A stretch of DNA of 64,000 bases from Saururus chinensis (taxonomy: Eukaryota > Streptophyta > Magnoliopsida > Piperales > Saururaceae): positions 19,354,995-19,418,994 of the forward strand of contig CP141142.1 of NCBI GenBank assembly GCA_035235625.1, in the 5' to 3' direction. Below, piece after piece: positions 1 to 9,929 of this stretch. Every line of letters starts with the position of its first letter. The first letter of the stretch is position 1. The position numbers were made by a program, and so were the translations under genes. A model generated the notes under the pieces. It saw nothing but the letters and a program-made list of their open reading frames with translations. It was not told the DNA's origin and searched no databases.

Positions 1-962
1 ATCTAAATCAAAAAAATTAGAATCGATGAAAATATCAAAACCACATCAATCTATCATTTAGAAGACAATAAATTAACATAGACTAGAATAAACATTAAAA
101 GCTCTTCCATTAAAAATAAAATATTTATCATACAACTGTCATCATTCACAACTAAGATCTAAATTAAAAAGAAAAGAAACTAAAACTTATTTATAGCTTC
201 ATCAACTCCTAAGCAAAAGAAAAGACTAGTCTTCCATTGTAGAAAGAAGCTCTTGAATCTCCATTAAAAGCTTTGAGTTTTCTTCCATCTTTTTCTTCCT
301 TTTTCTCTTTAGAATATCTACTGAAATCCTCTAATTTCGAGCCAAATACGTCTTCATATAGGCATAAGAGCCATAAGAAGAAGTTTAATATGAAAATGAT
401 TGAAAATTGGCTTAAACTAGGAAACAACGCATTATCCCGATCGATCGTCCTGCATGCTTGTTCGATCGCCTGTACTAAATTTGTCTTCAAAATCACATTT
501 AACCGTTTTCATACCTAAATGCCCTGTTCAATCGGCTACACTATTTTTGCAATCTAGACAGTTTTTATGGACAGTCCAATTTCTATTAATTAAGCTCTTT
601 CTTATATGTCAATGTTAGTTTCCAACTTGTTTATAACTCCGAAAAGTTGTCCAAATCACTTTAAAGCATGTCAAGACTATTTTAAATTATTCTAAACATC
701 GTCTAAATACCTCGATAAGCGCATTTTTCCTATAAAATATAAAATATCATAATTTTGACATGTAGAATGTAATTAAAATCCCAACTTGATTTAAATACAT
801 GCCTAAACTACTAATAACTTCTAAAATTAATTAATAATCAAACTAAAATATTAATAACTATCTTAATCTAAATAAACCATAACTAGCACTAAATTAATCT
901 CATCTATACTAGCAAATAAGGTAAAAAGGCATATAAAATAGATATATATTTTATACTTATCA
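1..962 (-). repeat. 3' LTR of element A (cut by window edge)
   Basis: This stretch matches 5736-6697 along its whole length and ends in CTTATCA next to the polypurine tract. About 460 bases of this LTR should lie left of the window. The same LTR family occurs at 5274-6697, 43493-44925 and 59955-61381. Confidence 0.9.
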
Positions 963-2717
963 AATACCCCCAAACCTATATTTTTCTAGTCCTCGAGCAA
1001 AATAAAAATAAATAAATAAATAATTTAGAAAAATAAATAAATGCCACTTTCATAGGGAATCACGATTGCATTTAGCGTATGCAACAAGCCTTTAAACCCC
1101 TAGGTGTCCCTAGTTGGACGAGTTGTGTCTCGTGAGGGTTTGTAGTAATGATACCCACAAACATCTAAACTTAATAAAACAAATAAAATAAAATAAGAAA
1201 ACAAAAATTCTAAAAACAATCTTCTCTTAAAAACACAACTATTTTTAAAAAGAGCTAACCACAAATACTTGAAACAAGTAAATAATTTCTATCTGATCAC
1301 TTTCAAGTAAGGAATAATCCATTCTATAACCCCATCTTAGAAATAATTGTGCAACTACATATATACATTTCAAAAACATAAAGTGTAGAAACTTTGTAGT
1401 TATACAATTTCATTATTTATTAACAAGCATATCTTATGTGACCTATTAACCAAGCTCATTAAAGTTCACTAACTCAAAAATATAACAATGATAATCTTTC
1501 ATCCTTAACATCTCATAATAAACCCTCATGTAATAGCCTTCAAATTCAATTAAATTCAGGGAATAAGAGCATAATATACCTCAAAATATGACTTGTGCAC
1601 TACTTAGCTCTAGTAAGCTTTCTAAATAGTCTATGTAACAAGAGTTAGGCTAGTGTCCCTAATCTAGTTGGCTCAATGAGCTAGGTATTGAAACACCTCT
1701 CAGGCTTAATAACTCGAACTATAAAGGCCACAGAACCAAGCAAGTCATAAAAAAATTTATCTTAACTTTTCACCTTTTGGTGGGATCCCTTATACTTGCC
1801 TAGGCACAAGGGCCAGTTACTCAGTAAAAAGATAAACAAACCTTTACTTTTTTTCATCAATTTTTTTTCAATCAATCTATATTTTTTTCTTAAACTTCTT
1901 TTTTCATTATACACTTATCCCAAAAAAATATTTGAAATAAAAGCTAAACATAAAGATTTATCATAAAATACTAAAAATTACTCAATTGTCATGTTTTTTC
2001 AAAAATATGCTCAGTTGAAGATATCCCACTAAGATTACAAGTAATAAATCATAAAATTATATTCCTACAAGTTTCAAGTGTGTGAAATGTGATTTAAAAA
2101 TATAAGCACAATTATCCAAGATAAAGAAAATAAAATAAAAATTACTCACTTAATCATTTTCATCACTTAATTAATTACTTGAACTTTCTTCATGAAATTG
2201 GTCTCTTTAAATACAAACATATGCTTTTAAAAGAAAAAAAGCGATAAAACCCACTTAAAAGAAAAAAATAAATAACAAAAAATACTTAAAAAATACTCTA
2301 AAACATCCTAAAAGAAAAATAACTTTCTACACCCCCAAACCTAAAAAAATATTGTCCTTAATGTTAAATAAAATATATACTACAATGACAAGAATAAGGA
2401 AGAGAGGTCAAGAAATATATCACCTGAAAGCGTAACTAATCTACTAATCTAAAAGTGAAGTACATAAGATTAGAGAAAATAAATAAATATAAGTGATGAG
2501 CATTCCCCCAAACCTAAAGTATTCTATCCCATAAAAGAAGAAAAACTATAATGAGAAAAATAAATAAAAGCTGAGAAAAATAAGTGAATAAAATGTAAAT
2601 GAAGAAAAGAAAAGAAACAATAGGAAGGAAAAGAAATATATCAAAAACAAGTGTTGCCTCCGAAGAAGCGCTAAGTTTATTGTCTTTAGCTAGACATTGC
2701 CAACATTCTCAAATATA
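963..2717 (-). other. Non-coding 3' region of element A with polypurine tract
   Basis: AT-rich and without an ORF. The tract at about 963-980 (plus strand AATACCCCCAAACC) is the polypurine tract read on the minus strand. A second C-rich box with the same look is at about 2331-2345. Boxes at about 1060-1160 and 2330-2345 are shared with the equivalent region of element B (52440-52545 and 53735-53750), which shows that A and B are relatives. Nothing else is recognised here. Confidence 0.7.
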
Positions 2718-3545
2718 TCAGGGCAGCTGGTAGATATTAGCATTGGCTATTCTCTTAAGTCTCCAAAAAGATGATGTAAAAAAATTAGAAGACATGATTT
2801 GATTATGGGCTGATGCTACAAAAGATGGACCTATATCATAAGTATCAAACCTAAAATTGACTACCATAAAACATTCAACATTAGAAGTTGCAAGCAAATC
2901 GTTAGACACATCAAAAATATTTAGTTGCACTTTCATGCTCGCAAAGGTCATCTCCATTACCCTCATCCTACAATTTATGCATGCATTAGCTGTGGCAAGG
3001 AATGAACGACCTAGAATGATAGAAATTTTATATGTGAAGTTGGCACCGGTCTCCATATCTAAGACAATAAAATCAATAGGGAAAAAGAACCGGTCAACCA
3101 TCACTAAGACATCCTCAATGACTCCTCGAGGCTTATGCACAGAATGGTTGGCTAGCTGCAAGGTAACTAATGTAGGTTGCAATTCACCTAACCCTAGTTT
3201 CTCATACACCAAGTAAGGAAGTAAATTGACACTCGCACCAAGGTCAAAGAGGGCTCTATGGATGGAGTGATCGCCTATGACACAAGAAATATTGGGCACT
3301 TCAGGGTCCTTATACTTAAGTGGGGTGTCAAACTTCAAAAGAGAGCTAACTTGCTTGATGAGAAAGACCTTCTTAGACACATGGGTCTTATATTTACACT
3401 TTTGAGTGCATAGGTCTTTGAGGAACTTAGCATAAGCAGTGACTTGCTTATTGGCATCTAAGAGGGGGAGATTAATCTTTACTTGTTTAAAAGTTTCAAG
3501 AATATCATCCATCTTAGCCGTGCTCTTTCTAAATGGTGGGGCCAT
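2718..3545 (-). pseudogene. Retropepsin region of element A
   Basis: This encodes the aspartic protease part of an Athila-like polyprotein. Visible features are the active-site block ALFDLGASVNLLPYLVYEK, then a conserved block around KPRGVIEDVLV, then ILGRSFLATANACI, the typical end block of this protease family. Upstream of it are protease-leader motifs (FKQVKINLPLLDANKQ) found in the same place in element B (about 57420-57480). In an active relative this enzyme would cut the Gag-Pol polyprotein in the virus-like particle. Here it is part of a fossil and is not followed by RT. Family identity is confident; activity is not expected. Confidence 0.8.
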
Positions 3546-3906
3546 ATCAAGACACTAAGGAAAAGGTGCCCTAGGGATATAAGATCCCACGGAAGTAGTC
3601 TTAGACTGTGGCTCTGAGGAAGGGGAAGGAAATACAAAACTCCTTCTCATGTGGTGCACTCACTTCTACTTGAGGCTCATTAGGGGCTTCCCTCTCTAAC
3701 TCCTCACTCTTATCAACTATCACTGGTGTCCCCCCAACATTCTTGTCAACAATCCTCCCACTCCTAAGGGTCATTATGGAATTAACTTGTTCATTAGAGG
3801 GATGAGCTCCCTCTACCTAAAATTGACCTTTATGTAGAGGTTGACTGGGCAACATCCCCATCTCTCACTTATTGATAGCATTAGCTAGTTGTCCAATTTA
3901 GGCTTC

Positions 3907-4977
3907 TCACTTTGCTATAGATTGTGTGTGAGAGTGGAGGAGTTGGAATTGAGATTGAAGGCCTTGCAGGGCACTCAAGACCTTTTCTTCAAAACTTAGA
4001 CTCCTATTGGGTTGGACATACGGAGGTTGCACTTGAGGTTGGTGGATAGAGGCTGGTAGGACTTGGAATAGTTGCCTAGGGGGTTGGTTGCCCACAACCC
4101 ATTGGTTTTGTGCCCGCCAGGAAAAGTTAGGATGATTCCTCCACTTAGGGTTATATGTGTTTGAAAATGGATTGTTCTCAGCCTTAGGGAAGGATTGGGT
4201 GGCATTTATATGATCTTGGACAAGCTCAGGGAATTGAGATGCAGTGGGAGACTCCCAGATAGTATGGGCTGGGCTAAGGCATATTGTGTATGCATCTTGA
4301 GTGAAGGGAGTGGGTTGATGGGTTGAAGTCATATGAAGGTTCAGCTTCTTACTCAAAGTATCAACTTTGGAGGAGAGGTCTAATGGGTTTTTGACTTCAT
4401 ACAAGTCACCCCTAGAGGGGGCATTGTTTAAGGTAGATAATCCACTCTCATTTCTATTCAACGTAGCATGTTGAAGAGAATTTTCACTCAAGTCCTCAAA
4501 AACTTTTAATGCCTCAAAAACTTTCCATGCCTCAATTTCATTTTTTAGCTTTGTCTTTCAGTGTGAAAGGGAAAAGCCGAAGTTTGACGGCCTCATCGGT
4601 TAAATTTGAGAGCTTAAAAGTTGTGCAAAGTTCTAAGAAGTCATCTAGGTACCTATAAGGGTTTTCTTTATTAAGCCCATAAAAAGATGGAAGCATTTGA
4701 ATGACATTGGGCTTAATCTCATAATTTTGAGCAGCGACCGCTGGTAACCTAATGCAGGAATGGGAGGTGTACTCATTGGGAGTGTAATACTACCTTAGAG
4801 CTTTGAGTGGTACATGTTCAGCATGATGGGAGTAGAAGTAGTGTGAGAGGAAGAATTGGTGGGAGTGTTTGGGGGTGTAGGGATGTAGGTCGAGGGAAAC
4901 TCAGCTCTCCTAGATGTCCGCTCAGGCTCAAGGTCAAATGGTACTAATCGGGGGAGTAAGGAGCGATGACCACGCAT
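3907..4977 (-). pseudogene. gag region of element A
   Basis: This is the structural (capsid-like) gene of an Athila-type element. The N-terminal gag core can be recognised at about 4540-4760 through motifs such as KLRLFPFTLKDKAKK. The C-terminal part at 3907-4491 carries the family's NTYNPKWRNHPNFSW block, also seen in element B as YTPNWRNHPIFSW. The far N-terminal part toward 4977 is proline- and serine-rich. In living relatives this protein packages the element RNA. The region is a broken fossil. Its retention without RT or integrase is the notable point. Confidence 0.75.
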
Positions 4978-5248
4978 ACACTACAAACACACCACACAAT
5001 TTTAAATGTAAAAAAGGGAAGAATAAGAAAAAAATAACTAAGAAAAAAAATAAAGAGAGAAAAGGATCTTGCAAACCGAAGAGAAGTACTATGCTTGTTG
5101 ATATCCACTTGTGGCCACAAGTGTAGAAAGCACAGTCATCAACTCAACCTACATGATCAAATTAAAAGAAGGTAAGAAACTAACAAGTAACATAAAAACT
5201 AAAGTAGCTAGAATTATCCTAATACTAATTTAGTAACAAATCAACACC

Positions 5249-5266
5249 GTCCCCGGCAACGGCACT
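5249..5266 (-). other. Primer-binding site of element A
   Basis: The plus strand reads GTCCCCGGCAACGGCACT, a close match to the 3' end of tRNA-Asp as used by Athila-type elements, which have TGGCGCCGTTGCCGGGGA on the element strand. It lies seven bases inside the 5' LTR boundary, as expected for a primer site. It fixes the element's orientation as minus. Confidence 0.85.
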
Positions 5267-5273
5267 AAAAACT

Positions 5274-6697
5274 TGATCGTTTATAATTAAACCCTTTGCA
5301 AGTATACAAGGTAATTGTACTAGGATAAGTATTTAAGGGTTGTTGAACCACAAGGATGGATAAATTATTACTGAATCTAAGAGAGAAATTTGTTGATTAC
5401 AAACTAAAAAAGAACTTAAAATTAAAATTAAGCAAAAGAAATAATCACTAAATTAAAGGCTAGAGATTAATATGATGGAATTAACTTAGGAAATTGAATC
5501 CACTAAAAAACTATAACAATTCCTTAACTTTTAATCTAAATCTAGTGTGAATATGAACAAGTATTCTCAGCTACAAGTTAGAATTACTTCAGAAATAATC
5601 ATTAATTAAATTCATGGCATAAACTATCTTCGACAATAGCACAAATCATCTACATTAAACTAGCTATAGGCATGACTCGTCTAATCTTAGTATAACTCAT
5701 TCAATTCATTAATTATTTGAACATTAAAACTATTGCATGACCATCTCATCTAAATCACACTAATTAAAATCAATGAAAATATCAAAACAACATCAATCTA
5801 TCATCCACAAGACAATAAATCAACTTAGACTAGAATAAACATTAAAAGCTATTCCATTAAAAAGGAAATCTCTATCATACAATTGTCATCATTCACAACT
5901 AAGTTCTAAATTAAAAAGAAAAGAACCCAAAACTTATCTATAGCTTTATCAACTCCTAAGTAAAAGAAAAAGACTAGCCTTCCATTGTAGAAGGAAGCTC
6001 TTGAATCTCCATTAAGAGTTTTGAGTTCTCTTCCATCTTCTTCTTCCTTTTTCTCTTCATAAAATCTATTAGAATCCTCTAATTTTGAGCCAAATATGTC
6101 TTTATATGGAATAAGAGCCGCAGGAAGAAGTCTAATACGAAAAGGATTAAAAATTGGCTTAAATTAGGAAATTGCATTTTATCCTGATCGATCGCCCTGC
6201 ATGCCTATTCGATTGCATATACTGAATTTGTCTTCAAAATCACATTTAGCCATTTGATACTTAAAACACCCCGTTCGATCGGCTACACTGTTTCTGCAAT
6301 CTGGACAGTCCAATTTCTATTCATTAAGCTCTTTCTTATATGTCCACATTAGTTTCCAACTTGTTTATAACTCTGAAAAGTTGTCCAAATCACTTTAAAG
6401 CATGTCAAGACTATTTTAAATTATTTCAAACATCGTTGAAGTACCTCGATAAGCGCACTTTTCCTACAAAATATAAAATATCATATTTTAGACATGTAGA
6501 ATGTAATTAAATTCCCAACTTGATTTAAATACATGCCTAAACTACTAAGAACTTCTAAAATTAATTAATAATCAAACTAAAAATATAAATAACTATCTTA
6601 ATCTAAATAAACCATAACTAACACTAAATTAACCTAATCTATGCCAGCAAATAAGGTAAAAAGGAATATAAAATAGATATATATTTCATACTTATCA
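5274..6697 (-). repeat. 5' LTR of element A
   Basis: A 1424-bp LTR bounded by TG (5274) and CA (6697). It would hold the element's promoter and RNA start and end signals. A cluster of CGATCGATC-type palindromes lies at about 6180-6290. The right edge interrupts the RT coding sequence of element D. Confidence 0.9.
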
Positions 6698-6702
6698 ATG
6701 TA

Positions 6703-7181
6703 TTAGTTAGCCTAAACAGCATGACGAAGAATTCGAAGTGGCCATCATGGGTGCGGAATGTTGTCATGTGGATGTCGGCTAGCTGCACCCGAATTTGATG
6801 ATACCCTAAGCAAAGATCAAGCTTGCTGAAGACTGTCGCTCGAGACAGCTCGTCAAGGAGCTCCTCAATCATTGGAAAAGGATATTTGTCCTTAATGGTG
6901 ATGGCATTTAGTGCCCGGTGGTCCATGCAAAATTGCCAAGTGCCATCTTTCTTCTGGACAAGTAACATAGGAGAAGAGAAGGAACTAGTTATTGGTTGTA
7001 TGATACTGGATTGTAGCATGTCGGCTACCAAGCGATAAATCTCCGTCTTCTGGACGTGAGGGTAGCGGTATGGTTGAACATTTGTCGGAGAAGCCTCAAG
7101 ACTGATGGGAATGCGGTGATCATGCGGTCGCAGCGGAGGGAGCCACTTGGGCTCATCGAAGACATCCTTGTGTTCCGCCAA
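6703..7181 (-). pseudogene. Reverse transcriptase region of element D (N-terminal half)
   Basis: Ty3/gypsy RT. Visible blocks are LPPLRPHDHRIPI, then the core DGTWQFCMDHRALNAITIKD and KYPFPMIEELLDEL, and then FSKLDLCLGYHQIRVQLADI. The equivalent blocks in element E (15330-15700) align along the whole length. The coding sequence stops at the LTR of element A just before the family's MPFGLTNAP block. It is a fossil fragment. Confidence 0.85.
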
Positions 7182-7539
7182 TAGAGCAAGGAGATTTGCT
7201 GGAAGGTGGTCTTAGCGTACCTCTCCAGTGGCACTCTGCTAGAGGAAAAGATCATGAGGTACAAACCGAAAGAAGGAGCTCACTGATTGGGCGGACTGCA
7301 AGGTGGCCGGCTGAGAACCTTGGATACGCACCCTTTGTCCTTGTACCTCAAAGTCCATTACCATCTTGCGGAAGTTCCACATGACTTCTCCAAGCTCCTA
7401 AACCCCTAACACCATGTCTACCCCTTTTGTGGGCAGCAAGAATAGGTCAGTGGTGAAGGTATGGCCCTAGATAGCTAATGGGGTTGTGAACACACCCCAG
7501 CGCTCCGAAGGTGTTTGCCATCGCCAATCAAGACATCTA

Positions 7540-7900
7540 ATGGCTTCGTGTCCGACGTGAAACATCCCAACCGTTGTGCCACCTTATCTTTGATGAAGTT
7601 ATGGGTGGAACCACTACCAATAAGGATGGCCACTTGCTGCTGCTTGAAATGACCTTCAATTCACATGGTTCAAGGAGTGAAGGCCCCTGAAAAAGCATGC
7701 ACCGAAATCTCAGGCAATATGCTGTCATAATGGTGTGGATTGTCCGGGCTAGCGTCTTCCTCCCCTTCTTCGACCTCCTCAACCAGCAAACTGCCTCTGA
7801 CCAAACAGCAATGACTGGATACAAATTTCTCATTGCACTTGAAGCACAAACCCTTCGATTGGCATTCATCCATTTGGGCTGGTGTGAGGTGGCATACAAG
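7540..7900 (-). pseudogene. Zinc-knuckle and protease region of element D
   Basis: The minus strand carries a zinc-knuckle-like stretch (GLCFKCNEKF) followed by an acidic linker (EEVEEGEEDASPD) and the start of a retropepsin domain. The order and wording match the same part of element E at 14612-15016. It is the junction of gag and protease in a Reina-like polyprotein, broken here. Confidence 0.7.
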
Positions 7901-7979
7901 CTGGCTAGTTGGAAGGGACAGCTGGCTGGGGAGACAGATGGGATTGCTCTTTGCTACGCTGGGAAAGGAGGCTGAGCCG

Positions 7980-9000
7980 ATTAGGGGGTCACCGCGAGGA
8001 TCCTAAGCGGACTCCTTTCGCTTTCGGGTCAACTTCGCTTCCTCAATTCATGCATGTCGCACGACTTCCACCATTGATGAGCAGGAAAGTGGCACATCTC
8101 ATCCAAGAGTTCTGGTTTGAGCCCTCTTTCGAAAGTTCCCACAAGGGCTGCCATCGGCCAATCAAGAAGATGATTAGCGATTATCATGAACTTGGTGTAG
8201 TAGCCCTGAACTGTAGTGGTTTGGTGCAGGGTGGACAGCATCTCGTTGAAGTCTTGGAACTCGCTAGGGCTGAATTGGACACAAAGCTCATCAGCAAATG
8301 CAGTCTAAGTAGGAAAATGGTCCTCCTTATCAAAACTCTGAAACCAAACGGAAGCATCACCCACCAGATGGAAAGCGGCTATGCGCAACCGTTCAGCCTT
8401 GGAATGAGTTCCCTGGTAGGCAAAGAACTTTTTTACCTTCTACAACCATTCTACCGGATAGTTGCCACCATTGAAGTTTGGGAACTTAAGATGGGCCAAA
8501 CGTGGCTCAACTCCACCTCGAAGACCCCCGAGAGGGCCCAAGTAATCTTCCCAATCGTCCTCGAACTCCTAGACCCAATTTCTAGGTGGTGGCACCATGG
8601 AGGCATTTCCTCGAACACTTGGAGGGCCTCGCATATCCCAGCCTGTATGTCTCCTTCGTTGTGCTGATTGAAGTTGCCAAAGCAGACTGAGTGTTGTGGC
8701 TGGTGCACCTCCCTTTTAGACAAAGCTTGGAGGCCGAGACCACGGGATTCTTGGACTTGAGAGGCTCGCCACTCTCAACCTGCCCTGGTTGTGGTCTGGG
8801 CAGCAGGGTTGCTGAGGGGGATGCTTGTAGTTGAGCCACAGCCATGGAAAGGGACTCGAGTTTAGCCATAATCTGAGAAAGCATGGAGGGATCGATCAAT
8901 TTCGTCACTGGTTTGGGGCTGTCCGCTGTGTTCTCGTGATCTTTCCCAGGCTGAACTTCGGGAGCCATCCCGGCTGTTTGCCTCACGGCATGATGCATTG
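7980..9000 (-). pseudogene. gag region of element D
   Basis: Gag of a Reina-like chromovirus. The best-preserved part is at 8029-8241 (LSTLHQTTTVQGYYTKFMI, followed by DWPMAALVGTFERGLKPELL), which matches element E at 14240-14390 nearly word for word. The N-terminal part toward the primer site is seen at 8582-9000. The likeness to E shows that D and E are members of one family or of two close ones, in opposite orientations. It is broken. Confidence 0.75.
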
Positions 9001-9004
9001 TGGC

Positions 9005-9018
9005 AGCTCTAATACCAA
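9005..9018 (-). other. Primer-binding site of element D
   Basis: On the minus strand this reads TTGGTATTAGAGCT, the sequence complementary to the 3' end of initiator tRNA-Met used by most chromoviruses. It abuts the LTR end CACAACA directly. Confidence 0.85.
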
Positions 9019-9378
9019 TGTTGTGCCCCGATTGGACATGAACGGTACTTCGCTTCACAAAGGGGAAAGGGGAGGAGTTTTAGACAAAGGAAGGAGAGAA
9101 AGTATTCTTCTTAATTCTACATAAACCAAAACAAGGGAGAAGGCGACCCCCTTCCAGGGAGGCCGCGCCCCTCCTTGGAAATCATGCTAGCTGGTGGGCC
9201 CGGTTCAATCAGCGTGTCACCATCTGGTCCATTACAATCCATGTTATCAATTCCCCCTAGATACAGTTTATTACATTCTAAAATTAAAGCACCAATAAGG
9301 AAAATAGCCTAATAAGTCTTAATCTAGAAAGTAGGATAGTGCGGGAGATGTACCATCCCTAAGTGGATGTACACAACA
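9019..9378 (-). repeat. 5' LTR of element D
   Basis: A 360-bp LTR with matching ends TGTTGTG and CACAACA, lying next to the primer site. Its 5' end resembles the LTR ends of element E (TGTTGTGCACG). The bases just outside (TATTG, 9379-9383) are the candidate TSD; the partner is not in the window. Confidence 0.75.
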
Positions 9379-9379
9379 T

Positions 9380-9929
9380 ATTGTCAATGTAAAAGTCTTG
9401 GTTTTTAATTCATTGATTTGGTTGCCTTAGATTTGTGGTGGTTTTTTATCCTAGTTGGATTTTCCTCGTAAATTGCAGTATTTATGTGTGGATTGATTGA
9501 TGGTTGATTGATTGACATTTTGAGAGTGAAATTTGAGTGATCATTATTAGGTTTAAATTATTTGTGCTTAGTAAAAAAATTGTGCTTAGAGGATAGAACT
9601 CTTAATTCTTACTTATCAAAGTTCTAGTTTTTTGAGCTATCTAGTTATCTACTAGATTGATTAGATAGATATTAAACTCTCAGTCCATAAGCCAAATGCT
9701 TACCACCAACTACCAATTCCCAGCTAAAAGTTTCCTTCTTCTATAATTCACTTGCACATGTGGGCTGATTTTACATGCATTGATATCAGCCATGTCTCTC
9801 ATTTTCTTCCTTTTCTTCCCCTTTGTAGTTAAAGGGCCGATCTTCGTTGTGGCTAGACATGTATTTTGCTTCCTCACAATTGCTTTAGCTCCACATGCAC
9901 TTGTTGACTAGTAGTGGGCATTGTATGAA
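9380..9929. other. No gene; probable copia LTR scrap
   Basis: The first 150 bases (about 9390-9540) read like the U5 end of a plant copia LTR on the plus strand, with GGTTTTTTATCCTAGTTGG, then TTTTCCTCGTAAATTG and repeated TTGATTGA. No matching partner or primer site is present, so this is only a suggestion. Nothing is recognised in the rest up to the start of the MULE gene. Confidence 0.35.

Larger units (their letters stand above)
1..6697 (-). mobile_element. Element A: Athila-like Ty3/gypsy element with gag and protease only
   Basis: A minus-strand LTR element. Its 5' LTR is at 5274-6697, with an Asp-tRNA-type primer site just inside, gag at about 3907-4977, a retropepsin region at 2718-3545, a long non-coding 3' part with a polypurine tract at about 963-980, and a 3' LTR (1-962) cut by the window edge. 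No RT, RNase H or integrase is visible anywhere between protease and 3' LTR, and the sequence at about 2640-2700 already resembles the stretch that follows integrase in Athila-type elements. A pol-lacking derivative that depends on relatives is therefore inferred. The two LTRs differ at roughly one base in ten by eye, so it is fairly old. It is broken, with several breaks. It lies inside the RT of element D; the candidate TSD on this side is ATGTA (6698-6702), and its partner is outside the window. Confidence 0.85.
6698..9378 (-). mobile_element. Element D: Reina-like chromovirus, 5' part only
   Basis: A minus-strand Ty3/gypsy element with a 360-bp LTR at 9019-9378 (TGTTGTG...CACAACA), an initiator-Met-tRNA-type primer site at 9005-9018, gag, a protease region and the first half of RT. 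Element A has inserted within RT, so the rest of D (RT end, RNase H, integrase, 3' LTR) should lie left of the window. Close likeness to element E in gag and RT, the short LTR and the primer site support Reina-type chromovirus. It is broken, with many breaks. It is older than element A. Confidence 0.85.
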
